Of a stretch of 64,000 bases of DNA, positions 1 to 9,456 are shown one piece after another (position 1 is the first letter of the stretch; the number at the start of each line of letters is the position of its first letter). A program made the translations under genes and the position numbers. A model generated the notes under the pieces. The model worked only from the letters and a program-made list of their open reading frames with translations, was not told where the DNA came from and did not search any database. The stretch comes from Phyllobacteriaceae bacterium (GTDB lineage: Bacteria > Pseudomonadota > Alphaproteobacteria > Rhizobiales > Rhizobiaceae): NCBI GenBank assembly GCA_024742765.1, contig JANSXT010000002.1:1-64000 (forward strand). The letters are read 5' to 3'.

Positions 1-271
<271 letters not shown>

Positions 272-434
272 CGTTCTCATTGCTCATGTCCATGGTCTTG
301 TCCTCACGGATGAGCGCGGCTTTGCCGCTATCCTCCGGACGGGGCGCGCAAAAATGCGTGACGGCCATTTGGCCTTGCGGGCTTTGCCCGTGAGCAAAGA
401 TAACGCCAGCTTCTCATCTGTTTTGCGTTTGGCC

Positions 435-552
435 GACCTGGTGGTTATTGCGGGGCGGCTGCACCCGTTCCCATTCCGAACACGGCCGTGAAACGCCCCA
501 GCGCCGATGGTACTTCGTCTTAAGACGCGGGAGAGTAGGTCGCTGCCAGGTC
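435..552 (+). rRNA. rrf: 5S ribosomal RNA
   Basis: The ~118-nt segment has 5S landmarks: the loop C sequence CCCATTCCGAACACGGCCGTGAAACGCC (seen in pieces at about 470-497), GATGGTACTTCG, and a closing helix of GACCTGG (435-441) with CCAGGTC (546-552). Position between 23S and tRNA-fMet is the usual alphaproteobacterial rrn order. Ends are set from the terminal helix. Confidence 0.93.
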
Positions 553-703
553 TGCCAAGCGCAAACAGCTTCTCGATTCCGATGTTTTTCTTTGCCTCCA
601 TGCCTTTCTCCGCACGGAGGCGCTGCCGTCTCCGGTCGACGCCTGTGGTGGTGTTGGCTGATGCGAGTAGCAAGCGGACCCTACGGGTCCAATACATCTT
701 TGA

Positions 704-781
<78 letters not shown>

Positions 782-790
782 ATAAATCAC

Positions 791-888
791 TGATATTGAA
801 TGATATTCTAGCCCGCCATTTCGGCGGGCGTTTTGCGCTTCAAAGAAAAGTCGCCACTAAGTCGCCACCGTGAAGCGAGTTCTCAGCC
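791..888. repeat. Imperfect ~98-bp repeat, copy A (partner at 26850-26948)
   Basis: The segment just downstream of tRNA-fMet recurs with about three quarters identity, by eye, at 26850-26948. Shared parts are TGATATTGAATGATATTCTAG (TGACATTTAATGACATTCCAG in the partner), a CCCGC...TTTCGGC stretch, two GTCGCCAC boxes three bases apart, and a GTGAA-CGA-TTCT tail. Short paired boxes beside a tRNA resemble the flank of an integration site, but no core tRNA duplication is seen at the partner. Confidence 0.6.
811..835 (+). terminator. Rho-independent terminator of the rrn/tRNA-fMet unit
   Basis: GCCCGCC (811-817), loop ATTTC, then GGCGGGC (823-829) forms a 7-bp GC stem followed by G and four T residues. 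It lies 30 nt past the tRNA and reads in the direction of the rRNA operon. Confidence 0.8.
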
Positions 889-956
889 ATTCGGAAGCAA
901 TTTCCTTCTGGCATATACAATTCGGCGCGGTGTGATCGCCGCGCCGAATGGGTTTC

Positions 957-1322
957 TCATCCCATTGTCGGCATGACAAATTCCGGGTCGCTCCGGACAC
1001 CGGAGGGCCAACGCGTGGTGATTGTCTTTAGCCGGGTATAGAACCGAACGCCCTCCGGTCCGTGCATGTGGTGGTCACCATAGAGGGACTGTTTCCAGCC
1101 GCCGAAGGAATGGAACGCCATAGGTACCGGGATCGGGACGTTTACGCCCACCATGCCGACTTCAATGTCGTGGGCGAACGTACGGGCCGCATCACCGTCA
1201 CGGGTGAAAATTGCAACGCCGTTCGCGTAGTCGTGCGAGTGGATCAATTCGACAGCCTCGGCGTAGTCCTTGCGACGAACCACCGAGAGCACGGGGCCGA
1301 CAGTTTCTTCTTTCCAGACCAT
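957..1322 (-). pseudogene. mmsA: Methylmalonate-semialdehyde dehydrogenase, C-terminal fragment
   Basis: The reading frame gives 121 residues that match only the C-terminal quarter of CoA-acylating methylmalonate-semialdehyde dehydrogenase (about 500 aa), including [15 protein letters not shown]-like and SFGGWK motifs and the [16 protein letters not shown] segment. The NAD-binding domain, catalytic Cys and start region are missing, and similarity stops near 1322, where unrelated sequence begins. The apparent ATG is internal to the family. I read this as a decayed remnant or a deletion or insertion scar between the tRNA and the island. It should not be active. Confidence 0.85.
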
Positions 1323-1635
1323 CTGACCTGAGCCCCGTCTTTCATCCAGTCAGGAAATTACAGCGGAAAACTCCAATCAAAAACGGTCCAGTTTCCTGGC
1401 GGCAGGCCAGATCTCACATGGCCCGCAGCAAATCTGAAATCGGTTCGGATTGCCCGATCGTATGAACCATTGTTCCGGCACCACGGAATGCGCGAGCACA
1501 GCCACAGGCAAAACGTCCTGACGATTGGGTAGAGGACGAATGCCGCGGAGAGTGGAGGGAAACTCGGCGGCTTGCACTTGATCGATCACCGAGCCGGGTC
1601 GTTCTCCTCTCAGGACTTGCAGTCGCGAACTTGGC
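1323..1635. other. Intergenic stretch, no gene recognised
   Basis: This stretch lies between the broken mmsA fragment and the LysR stop. The only frames crossing it are antisense shadows of LysR without family features. No terminator or repeat stands out. It contains the breakpoint of the mmsA remnant. Confidence 0.5.
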
Positions 1636-2535
1636 TCAGTTTCGGAAGAAGCTTGACAGTCGTCCAGAGATGAAATCGGCGAAGGCCCGGACACGGGGCG
1701 GGATGACGGGGGTGCGGGGAAACACGATATAGACGCCGATCTCATCGGTCTCGTAATCGTCCAGCACGCGCACAAGCCGCCCCTTCGCCAGATCGTCCCT
1801 GATCTGCCACAGCGGAAAAAGGCCGACCCCGCCACCGCGCATAACGGTCTCGTAGAGCCCCTGACGGGTATTGGCCGAAAGACGCGCATTCACCCGCACG
1901 ACATGGCGGTGATTGTCCCGGTCCCTGAGCGTGAATGTGTCCTGCGCCTTGGGATTGGCGAGCAAAAGGCAATCATGCTTTGTCAGGTCGTTGGGTTGGT
2001 GTGGCTCGGGCCGTGCCTCCAGATATTGCGGCGCGCAGGCGAGAACCAGCCGGCTGGTGCCGATCCGCCGGGCGACGAGTGTTGAACTGGGCAGATCGGC
2101 AAACCGGATCGCCAGATCGAAACTGTCCTGGACGATGTTCACCGGAACGTCCGAATAATCCATGATCAGGTTGATCGCGGGATATCTCTGCATGAACTCG
2201 GCGAGATATGGTGAGACATGCAAATAGCCGAACGTTGCGGGCACTGAGACGCGAAGATCGCCGGACGGCTCGTTGCTCCGCGACATCAACGCCTCGGTTT
2301 CGCTGACTTCCAGCAAGATTCGCGAACATTGCCGCAGGAACATTTGCCCTTCGGATGTGAGCTGCGAACTCCGCGTCGTGCGGATCACCAGGGTCACGCC
2401 GAGCTGTTCTTCAAGCCGTGCCAGACAGCGGCTCATCTGCATGGGCGTAGCGCCGCACGCCTCGCCGGCCGCCACCAGCGTTTCATGGGTGCCGATGGCG
2501 ACGAACCGGGTCAGATCCTCAATGTTTCGCAGCAT
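1636..2535 (-). CDS. LysR-family transcriptional regulator
   Basis: The 299-aa protein has the LysR layout: an N-terminal winged helix-turn-helix (about residues 1-60, with MSRCLARLEEQLGVTL as recognition helix and wing) and a C-terminal effector domain (about 90-290). The family usually regulates an adjacent divergent operon in response to a pathway metabolite. It is transcribed away from the transporter operon starting at 2733, with ~200 bp between, so it probably controls that operon. The substrate is unknown. ATG at 2535 is the first Met and gives full family length. Confidence 0.9.
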   Translation of the reverse strand: MLRNIEDLTRFVAIGTHETLVAAGEACGATPMQMSRCLARLEEQLGVTLVIRTTRSSQLTSEGQMFLRQCSRILLEVSETEALMSRSNEPSGDLRVSVPATFGYLHVSPYLAEFMQRYPAINLIMDYSDVPVNIVQDSFDLAIRFADLPSSTLVARRIGTSRLVLACAPQYLEARPEPHQPNDLTKHDCLLLANPKAQDTFTLRDRDNHRHVVRVNARLSANTRQGLYETVMRGGGVGLFPLWQIRDDLAKGRLVRVLDDYETDEIGVYIVFPRTPVIPPRVRAFADFISGRLSSFFRN

Positions 2536-2540
2536 GATTG

Positions 2541-2555
2541 TAACGATCGTCGTTA
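2541..2555. promoter_or_regulatory. Interrupted palindrome upstream of lysR
   Basis: TAACGA-TCG-TCGTTA is a perfect 6+6 dyad six bases upstream of the LysR start, in the divergent region. Position and symmetry suggest an autoregulatory LysR site. It spans 15 bp, so it is not a strict T-N11-A box. Confidence 0.45.
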
Positions 2556-2732
2556 GTCAGTTTCATTCATTATGCGCTTGTTCGTGATAAAATTCCAGCA
2601 ACAATGCCAAGGATGAGCTGGCAGATTTACAAAGTGCGATGTCAGCCAGAAACATCGATCATTCCAGGGGAGGGGCAGTCTTGTTTGGTTTTTTCCTCTT
2701 CCGACAAGTGGATGCGCGTCGTCCCCTGAGCA

Positions 2733-4361
2733 TTGACGCATCAATTGCCTCTCCCTTCATGGCGTCAAGCCATGGGTAATCTTGCGGAGCGGCTTGATCC
2801 GGACGGCGGCGGCCGTGTCAATGCTGACGTTTCCTTGCAGGGCGTGCGTCCAGCACAAGTCTCGCCGGCCCCTTGCGTTCTGAGCGTTAAGGGCATTTGC
2901 AAAACGTACCCCGGCGTGCAGGCTCTGCAGAATGTCGATCTCGACCTCCATGCGGGTGAAGTGCACGCCATCATGGGCGAAAACGGCGCCGGCAAGTCGA
3001 GCCTGATCAAGGCAATCGTCGGGGCGATTACCTGCGACAGCGGCGAAATTCGTGTCGACGGGACGCCCGTGTCGATCAATACGCCAGCCGATGCCCAAAC
3101 GCTCGGGATCGCGGCCATCCATCAGGAACTGTCGCTGGTGCCGCATCTGAGCATTGCCCAGAACGTCTTTTTGGGTCGTGAGCCGATGACCGGCGTGCCG
3201 TTCATGGTCGATCACAGGAAGATGGCTGACGATGCGGCGGCCATACTGCACGATATCGGGCTCGATTGCGATGTCGGGGCCAAGGCCGACAGTCTGAAGG
3301 TGGCGCATCAGCAGGTCGTCGAGATCGCCAAGGCACTGTCGCAAAATGCACGCGTCCTGATCCTTGACGAACCGACCGCCTCGCTGTCGGACCGGGAAGC
3401 CGATGCGCTGTTCGCAATGATTGACCGTTTGCGGGCCAAGGGGACCGCAATCGTCTACATTTCACACAGGATGAACGAGATCGGGCGGCTGGCCGACCGC
3501 ATCACCGTTCTCAGGGATGGCAAGCGAGTTCTCTCCGCCACGCCGTCGGAGATATCGACCGACGAAATTATCGTGGCCATGGTGGGCCGGCCGGTCGCGC
3601 AACCGTCAAAGGAGGGTCGTGCGGACCGCCCCGTCGGCGATGCTGTTCTTGAGCTTGAGGACGTCTGGACCGGAACCGGACTGGCCGGCATCACCATGTC
3701 GATCCGGGCCGGGGAGATCGTCGGGCTGGCCGGCCTTGTGGGGTCAGGCCGCACCGAGGTCGCGCGTGCGATCTTCGGCGTCGATCCGGTTCTGGCTGGC
3801 CGCATCGACTGGATGGGCGCGCCGCTCACCGGCGACACGCCCGAGCGTGTGAAGAGCGGCATCGCGCTGGTCCCCGAAGACCGCAAGGAACAGGGCCTTT
3901 GTCTCGAGCAGACCATCAGCCAGAACCTTCTTCACGCAAGTTTTTGGAAAGTGTTTCCCAAGCGTCTGTTCCGGCCGTCCCGTGCCCGCTCGATCTCGCG
4001 CGACTCGATCGCCAAACTGAGGGTGGCGACGCCGCATGGCGAAAAGCGGGTCGGACTGCTCAGCGGCGGCAACCAGCAAAAGACGGTGATTGGCAAGTGG
4101 CTGAATGCCGATGCGCGGCTGTTCATCTTCGATGAGCCGACGCGCGGCATCGACATCGGTGCCAAGGCGGAGATCGTCGACCTGATGATCGCGTTGGTCG
4201 AGCGCGGCAATTCGGTTTTGATGATCAGTTCCGAACTTCCCGAACTGGTTGGCTGCTGCGACCGCGTCTACGTTCTGCGCGAGGGTGAAGTCGCCGGCGA
4301 ACTGGCGGATGCCGATCTGACCGAAGATGCCATTTTGCGGTTGGCGATGCATCATGACTGA
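2733..4361 (+). CDS. Ribose-type ABC transporter, ATP-binding protein (RbsA/MglA family)
   Basis: The protein has 542 aa and two tandem ATPase domains, as in RbsA/MglA/XylG. The first has a full Walker A (GENGAGKSS, residues 82-90) and DEPTASLS. The second has a degenerate Walker A (GSGRTE, no Lys), the LSGGNQQK signature and DEPTRGID; this asymmetry is normal in the family. It powers import by the two permeases that follow. The listed start is TTG; an in-frame ATG at 2772 would shorten it by 13 residues, and neither has a strong ribosome site. It is the first gene of an operon running to 16885. Confidence 0.92.
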   Translation: MTHQLPLPSWRQAMGNLAERLDPDGGGRVNADVSLQGVRPAQVSPAPCVLSVKGICKTYPGVQALQNVDLDLHAGEVHAIMGENGAGKSSLIKAIVGAITCDSGEIRVDGTPVSINTPADAQTLGIAAIHQELSLVPHLSIAQNVFLGREPMTGVPFMVDHRKMADDAAAILHDIGLDCDVGAKADSLKVAHQQVVEIAKALSQNARVLILDEPTASLSDREADALFAMIDRLRAKGTAIVYISHRMNEIGRLADRITVLRDGKRVLSATPSEISTDEIIVAMVGRPVAQPSKEGRADRPVGDAVLELEDVWTGTGLAGITMSIRAGEIVGLAGLVGSGRTEVARAIFGVDPVLAGRIDWMGAPLTGDTPERVKSGIALVPEDRKEQGLCLEQTISQNLLHASFWKVFPKRLFRPSRARSISRDSIAKLRVATPHGEKRVGLLSGGNQQKTVIGKWLNADARLFIFDEPTRGIDIGAKAEIVDLMIALVERGNSVLMISSELPELVGCCDRVYVLREGEVAGELADADLTEDAILRLAMHHD

Positions 4362-5325
4362 GCTTGTCGCAAAACCGCCCGCATCAATCGGCACGCGCCT
4401 TTTGAACATGCCCGGCGCGGCCTTCATCACGATCGCGCTGGTGCCGCTTTTCGCTTTTTCGAACGACGCGTTTCTTGGCGCCAGCAACCTCACCAACATC
4501 ATGGTCCAGACCTCCATTCTTTTGATGGTGGCGGTCCCGATGACCTACGTGATCCTGACCGAGGGGCTGGATATTTCGATGGGCGCGGTCGTCAGCCTTT
4601 GCGGCGTTGCGATGGCGCTTTATCTCGCCGATGGCGGTGGGCTGTTCGTCGCCATCCTGATCGCCTGTGCCGTGGGTGCGGCGTTCGGTGCGTTCAACGG
4701 CGTTTGCGTCGCCTATTTCCAGATGCCGTCTTTCGTCGTCACGCTTGGCACAATGGGTGTCGCGCACGGGCTGGCGCTGATCCTGACCAATGCCAGCATC
4801 GTAACGGGCCTTGGCGATCAGATACTCGCGCTGCAAACCGGATCGCTGGCCGCCATCCCGTACACCGTCCTGATCGCGATTTCGCTGTACGCGCTGGCCC
4901 ATCTCATCCTCTATCACACGCGTTTCGGCACCTATGTGTTCGCGATCGGCGGCAATCGGCACGGGCTCGAACTGGCAGGCATACCGGTCAATCTGTGGCA
5001 CACGGGTGTCTATGTCTTTGCTGGCCTTTATGCGGGCATCGCGGCCACATTGCTGACGACACGCACCTTTTCGGCGCATCCCACCGTTGCGATCGGCATG
5101 GAGTTCGACGCCATCGCCGCGGTCATCCTTGGCGGCACGTCGTTTGACCGCGGCAAGGGCTGGCTGTTCGGCACCGTCCTGGGCGTCATCGCCATCGGCG
5201 TCCTGCGCAACGGTCTCAATCTGATGGCCGTCAGTTCCTCTGTCCAAGCAGTTGCCATCGGCCTTTTGGTGATCGGAACGCTGCTTCTCGACAAGCTTCG
5301 GGCCAATGGTTGGAGGCTCACATGA
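4354..5325 (+). CDS. Ribose-type ABC transporter permease 1 (RbsC family)
   Basis: A 323-aa hydrophobic protein with about eight to ten membrane segments, the family motif GLDISMG and the cytoplasmic loop AIGGNRHGLELAGI that contacts the ATPase. The ATG at 4354 overlaps the ATPase stop by 8 bases, indicating coupled translation; an upstream ATG at 4327 lies deep in the previous gene and is unlikely. Two different permeases instead of one imply a heterodimeric channel. The substrate is not readable from the sequence; family members carry pentoses, hexoses, polyols or autoinducer-2. Confidence 0.9.
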   Translation: MTELVAKPPASIGTRLLNMPGAAFITIALVPLFAFSNDAFLGASNLTNIMVQTSILLMVAVPMTYVILTEGLDISMGAVVSLCGVAMALYLADGGGLFVAILIACAVGAAFGAFNGVCVAYFQMPSFVVTLGTMGVAHGLALILTNASIVTGLGDQILALQTGSLAAIPYTVLIAISLYALAHLILYHTRFGTYVFAIGGNRHGLELAGIPVNLWHTGVYVFAGLYAGIAATLLTTRTFSAHPTVAIGMEFDAIAAVILGGTSFDRGKGWLFGTVLGVIAIGVLRNGLNLMAVSSSVQAVAIGLLVIGTLLLDKLRANGWRLT

Positions 5326-6314
5326 GCGAGGCAACACGGTCCGGTCGCGACTGGCACAGCGCCATCGACAAGCTGCGCGGCAGCGAGATCGAATCCATCT
5401 TCCTGCGTCTCGCCGTCCTGTTCGTCGTCGGTCTCTTCCTGACGATTGCCACCGACACGTTTCTGACGCAGACCAATCTGGTCAACCTGTTGCGGCAGGC
5501 CAGCCTGATGTTCCTGCTGGCCGCCGGCTTGACGCTGGTTCTCATCGTTGGCGGCATCGATCTGTCGGTCGGTGCTAACCTGGCCTTGTCGGCCTGCCTG
5601 ACGGCGGGCGTCTACAAGGCGACGAATTCGGTACCGCTGGCGATCGCGACGGGACTGGCCACCGGCGCCGCGATCGGCTTCGTCAACAGTCTTCTGGTTG
5701 CCTTTTTGAAACTGCCCCCGTTCCTGGCCACGTTCGCGACCCTGTGGGTCTGTCAGGGGCTGGCCTTCTTCTATATGTCCGGCTCCGTCATCTACGGCTT
5801 TCCGCCCGAAATGCGCGCGCTGGGAAGCGGCTTCTGGCTGGGCATACCGGTGCCCGTCATTTTGATGACGATCATACTGATTTTTCTGACCGTCTTCCTG
5901 CGCCGCTCGACGATCGGGCACGAGTTGTATGCCATCGGCTCCAACGCCACAGCCGCCCGCCTTTCCGGCATCCCGGTACGCCGGCGATTGATTCTCGTCT
6001 ACGTGCTTAGCGGCCTGACCGCTGGCTTTGCTGGCATCGTCTATCTGGCGCGGGTCAACTCGGCCGATGCCGGTGTGGGTGAGCCCCTGCTGCTGCCCGT
6101 GATCGCGGTGGTGCTGATCGGGGGCGCTTCGCTTTACGGTGGACGTGGATCGGCGATTGGCACTCTGTCGGGGGCCCTGATCCTGACCGCCGTTCTCAAC
6201 GGCATGAACCTTCTGGCGATCGATTCGAACTTGCAACCGATGGCAGCGGGGCTGGTCGTCCTGCTCGCCCTTGCGCTCGAAGCCGTCTCGAAAAAGCACC
6301 AACGCAAGAAATGA
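5322..6314 (+). CDS. Ribose-type ABC transporter permease 2 (RbsC family)
   Basis: A 330-aa integral membrane protein homologous to the preceding permease, with GIDLSVG and AIGSNATAARLSGIPV as family motifs. ATG at 5322 overlaps the preceding stop (ATGA) and has GGAGG ten bases upstream. It is the second half of the presumed heterodimeric channel. Confidence 0.91.
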   Translation: MSEATRSGRDWHSAIDKLRGSEIESIFLRLAVLFVVGLFLTIATDTFLTQTNLVNLLRQASLMFLLAAGLTLVLIVGGIDLSVGANLALSACLTAGVYKATNSVPLAIATGLATGAAIGFVNSLLVAFLKLPPFLATFATLWVCQGLAFFYMSGSVIYGFPPEMRALGSGFWLGIPVPVILMTIILIFLTVFLRRSTIGHELYAIGSNATAARLSGIPVRRRLILVYVLSGLTAGFAGIVYLARVNSADAGVGEPLLLPVIAVVLIGGASLYGGRGSAIGTLSGALILTAVLNGMNLLAIDSNLQPMAAGLVVLLALALEAVSKKHQRKK

Positions 6315-6343
6315 CCCTGAGCAAACACCCAAGGAGGATAGTG

Positions 6344-7303
6344 ATGAAGATGTTTCGTGGATTGGCACTGGCTGCTGCAGCTCTGATGACAAGCGCCGCT
6401 TACGCGGCCGAGGGCGAAGTTGCCGTCTTTACATCCAACAACACGGATCCGTTCTTCCAGACGATCCGCGACGGCGCTGACTTCAGCGCCGAGGAGCGGG
6501 GGATGGCGACCATCCAGTATGTGCCGACGAAGCCGAACAATATCGTCGAGCAGATTGCACAGGTGGAAGGTGCTGTTGGCCGGGAGCCCGAACTGATGAT
6601 CTTCGTGGCCATCGACCCCGATGCGCTGGTGCCGGCCATCGACAAGGTCAACCAGGCTGGCATCCCGATCGCCAACATCGCCGACAAATCCTACAAGGGC
6701 GACTTCATCACCTATGTCGGCTACGACAATTTCGCTCTCGGTGAGATCGTCGCGACCAGGATGGCCGAAGAGCTGGGCGGTTCCGGCAAGGTCATCATCA
6801 TTGATGGCATCAAGGGCAACCACACCAATGAAGAGCGCCTGAAAGGCTACAAGGCCGGCCTCGCCAAGTTTCCCGACATCGAGGTTCTCGCCTCCCAGCC
6901 GGCCAACTTCAACCGGCTGCAGGCGCTGAATGTGATGGAGAACCTGCTTCAGGCGAACCCGCAGATCGATGGCGTGCTGACCATTGTCGATACGATGGGA
7001 ATGGGTGCGCTCGATGCGATCGAGGGCGCCGGGCGCGAAGGCATAATCGTTGCGAGCATCGACGGGATCGAGGAGGCGGTCGAAGCGGTCCGTGACGGTC
7101 GCATGCTGGCGACGGCCGAGTTCTCCGGCTTTTCGATGTCGTGCCTCGCCTTCGATGCCTATGACCGTTCCAAGGACGGCCAGGAGGTTCCCGAGGACAT
7201 CATCCTGCCCACGGTTCTCATCGATCAGGCCAATGCCGAAGCGACGCTCGATGGCCTGAGAAACCCGACCTGCCCGACTTGGGACGAGAAGGTCGGCAAC
7301 TGA
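6344..7303 (+). CDS. Periplasmic sugar-type binding protein 1 (RbsB-like)
   Basis: The 319-aa product starts with a Sec signal peptide (MKMFRGLALAAAALMTSAAYA) and continues as a type I periplasmic binding fold of the Peripla_BP_4 group. It would capture substrate for the preceding ATPase and permeases. AAGGAGG at 6331-6337 fixes the start at 6344 rather than an upstream in-frame ATG at 6311 inside the end of the permease gene. A paralog lies at 9457 and shares YVPTKPNN, SQPANF.RLQAL and the EAVEAVRDGRM segment, so the operon carries two binding proteins for one channel. Ligand unknown. Confidence 0.92.
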   Translation: MKMFRGLALAAAALMTSAAYAAEGEVAVFTSNNTDPFFQTIRDGADFSAEERGMATIQYVPTKPNNIVEQIAQVEGAVGREPELMIFVAIDPDALVPAIDKVNQAGIPIANIADKSYKGDFITYVGYDNFALGEIVATRMAEELGGSGKVIIIDGIKGNHTNEERLKGYKAGLAKFPDIEVLASQPANFNRLQALNVMENLLQANPQIDGVLTIVDTMGMGALDAIEGAGREGIIVASIDGIEEAVEAVRDGRMLATAEFSGFSMSCLAFDAYDRSKDGQEVPEDIILPTVLIDQANAEATLDGLRNPTCPTWDEKVGN

Positions 7304-7329
7304 ACCCCATCACTTCCGAGGACACAACA

Positions 7330-7785
7330 ATGTCGGACACAGAACTTCACGCGCGGGTTCACCTGCAAAGCGAGACCATGGCGCGCTGCCTGGTCACCGC
7401 CCGCCAGTTCAAGCTGCAGGTGGATGAGCCCCAGTCCCAGGGCGGCAGGGACGAGGGCCCCAATCCGGTCGAATACCTTCTCGCCGCCCAGGCAGGTTGC
7501 CTCAACTATATGTGCCACTGGGTGGCGCGCGAACTGAAGATCACCATCAGGTCGTTGCAGATCGATGTCGACGGCCATGTCGATTTTGCCAGGTGCATGG
7601 GCCTGCCGACCGACAAACGGGCAGGCTTTGAATCGCTCAATGCGGTGCTTCGCGTCGAAACCGACGCCGACGACGACACGCTGGAAGAATGGCGTCGCCG
7701 TGTCGAATCGCGCTGCCCGGTGGGTGACAATGTCGCCAATCCGACGCCCCTCAACGTCTCGGTCTCCGCCACGCAACCGGCGTGA
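7330..7785 (+). CDS. OsmC-family protein
   Basis: The 151-aa protein has the OsmC/Ohr fold with two separated cysteines in AGCLN and SRCPVGDNV, the pair used for thiol-dependent peroxide reduction. It may protect against organic peroxides or act in a less defined role of the YhfA-like branch. ATG at 7330 follows GAGGACAC; an ATG at 7279 is inside the preceding gene. It lies within the transporter operon, between binding protein and aldehyde dehydrogenase, so it may serve redox stress arising from the pathway. Confidence 0.85.
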   Translation: MSDTELHARVHLQSETMARCLVTARQFKLQVDEPQSQGGRDEGPNPVEYLLAAQAGCLNYMCHWVARELKITIRSLQIDVDGHVDFARCMGLPTDKRAGFESLNAVLRVETDADDDTLEEWRRRVESRCPVGDNVANPTPLNVSVSATQPA

Positions 7786-7866
7786 GCGCGACCGTGCTCT
7801 GCGGCTGCCCGGCAGGGGAGCCGCTTTCTGATCATGACAACAGGCCGATAAAGCGAGGCTGACGCG

Positions 7867-9408
7867 ATGAACACTGTAGCTCCCATACAATCGGGCCTTG
7901 CCTCTGCAATGGACTTCAAGCACGCCGACTGGGTGTCGCTGTCGGAAAGCGTCGATCGCGACGCACGCAACTTCATTGACGGCGAGGTGTGCGAGGCGCG
8001 CTCCGGCGACAGGTTCGAGAGCATCAACCCCAGCACGGGCGAAGTTCTGGTCTTGGCGCCGCGCAGTAATGCCAGCGATGTGGAAAGGGCCGTCGCCTCG
8101 GCGCGGCGCGCCTTCCGGTCGGGCGTCTGGTCGAAAATGGCCCCGCGAGACCGGATGGACGTGCTGTACCGGTTCACCGACCGCATTGCCGCTCACGCCG
8201 CCGAGTTCGCCGTTCTGGAAACGCTCGACATGGGCAAACCGATCAGTGACATGCTCAATGCCGATATCCCCGACACCTTGCTGACGTTCCGCTACTTCGC
8301 CGAAGCCATCGACAAGATGGAAGGCGCAGTGACCAACACGCCATCGGACATGATGCATATGATCCTGCGTCAACCCCTGGGCGTGGTGGCGTGTATTGCG
8401 CCATGGAACTTTGTCTTGTTGACGATCGCCTGGAAGATCGCGCCGGCCCTTGCGGCGGGCAACACCGTCGTCCTCAAGCCGGCCGAAGAAGCGCCGATGA
8501 CCGCGACGCTGCTGGCCAAGCTGTTTGTCGAGGCCGGCGGTCCGCCCGGCGTGTTCAACGTGGTGCAAGGGCATGGCGAGGAAGCGGGAAAACCGCTGGC
8601 ATTGCACATGGATGTCGACAAGATCAATTTCACCGGTTCGACGGAAGTGGGCAAGCTGATGCATGTCTATTCCGGCCAGTCCAACATGAAGCGTGTCGCG
8701 TCAGAATGCGGCGGCAAGTCGCCGCAAATCTTCCTGCCCGACCTGCATGATCTGGACGTGGCGGCCGAATATGCCGTCAACGGCGTCTTCGCCAATCAGG
8801 GTGAGGTTTGCAATTCGGGGTCGCGCATTCTTGTCGACCGAAGCATTGCCGACGACCTTGTCGAACGCATGGTGCGTCATGCGCGAGCCAGTCTTGTTCC
8901 CGGCGATCCGCTGGATCCGGGCACGACGACGGGTCCGCTGGTGACGCATGCCCACTGCGACCGGGTCGGAACCTTCTTTGAAGCCGGTAAGCAAGACGGC
9001 GCAAAGCTGACGTTCCAGAGCGATCTGGCCTCGGAGCTGAGTGCCGGCGCCTATTTCGCGCCGACCATATTCACCGAGGTGACGCCGTCGATGCGGATCG
9101 CTCGGGAAGAGATCTTCGGGCCGATCGCGTCGGTCATCGCCGTAGACGGCTTCGAGGAAGCGATGACCATCGCCAATGACAGCGACTATGGCCTGGCCGC
9201 GTCGGTCTGGACCGGGGACGTGACCAAGGCGATGCGCTTTGCCCAGGACATCGAGGCCGGCACCGTCTGGATCAACTCGTTCGACCAGTTCGACGCCACC
9301 GCGCCGTTCGGTGGTTTCAAGCAGTCCGGCAGTGGTCGCGACAAGTGCTTTGAATCGCTGCTCGCCCACACACAGACAAAGTCGGTGATGATCAATCTGC
9401 TGAACTAG
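7867..9408 (+). CDS. NAD(P)-dependent aldehyde dehydrogenase
   Basis: A 513-aa member of the ALDH superfamily oxidising an aldehyde to the acid. Catalytic Glu lies in ECGGKSP (E280) and the nucleophilic Cys in GEVCNSG (C315). The cofactor region PWNF and the C-terminal PFGGFKQSGSGRD are present. The closest groups appear to be the gamma-aminobutyraldehyde/betaine-aldehyde dehydrogenases, but the substrate cannot be set. Its place before the amidase and malonyl-CoA genes suggests it makes a carboxylate that enters them. Confidence 0.92.
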   Translation: MNTVAPIQSGLASAMDFKHADWVSLSESVDRDARNFIDGEVCEARSGDRFESINPSTGEVLVLAPRSNASDVERAVASARRAFRSGVWSKMAPRDRMDVLYRFTDRIAAHAAEFAVLETLDMGKPISDMLNADIPDTLLTFRYFAEAIDKMEGAVTNTPSDMMHMILRQPLGVVACIAPWNFVLLTIAWKIAPALAAGNTVVLKPAEEAPMTATLLAKLFVEAGGPPGVFNVVQGHGEEAGKPLALHMDVDKINFTGSTEVGKLMHVYSGQSNMKRVASECGGKSPQIFLPDLHDLDVAAEYAVNGVFANQGEVCNSGSRILVDRSIADDLVERMVRHARASLVPGDPLDPGTTTGPLVTHAHCDRVGTFFEAGKQDGAKLTFQSDLASELSAGAYFAPTIFTEVTPSMRIAREEIFGPIASVIAVDGFEEAMTIANDSDYGLAASVWTGDVTKAMRFAQDIEAGTVWINSFDQFDATAPFGGFKQSGSGRDKCFESLLAHTQTKSVMINLLN

Positions 9409-9456
9409 AGGACCACGCAATCGAACCTGCCTGAACCCATTGGAAGGAAAGACCTC

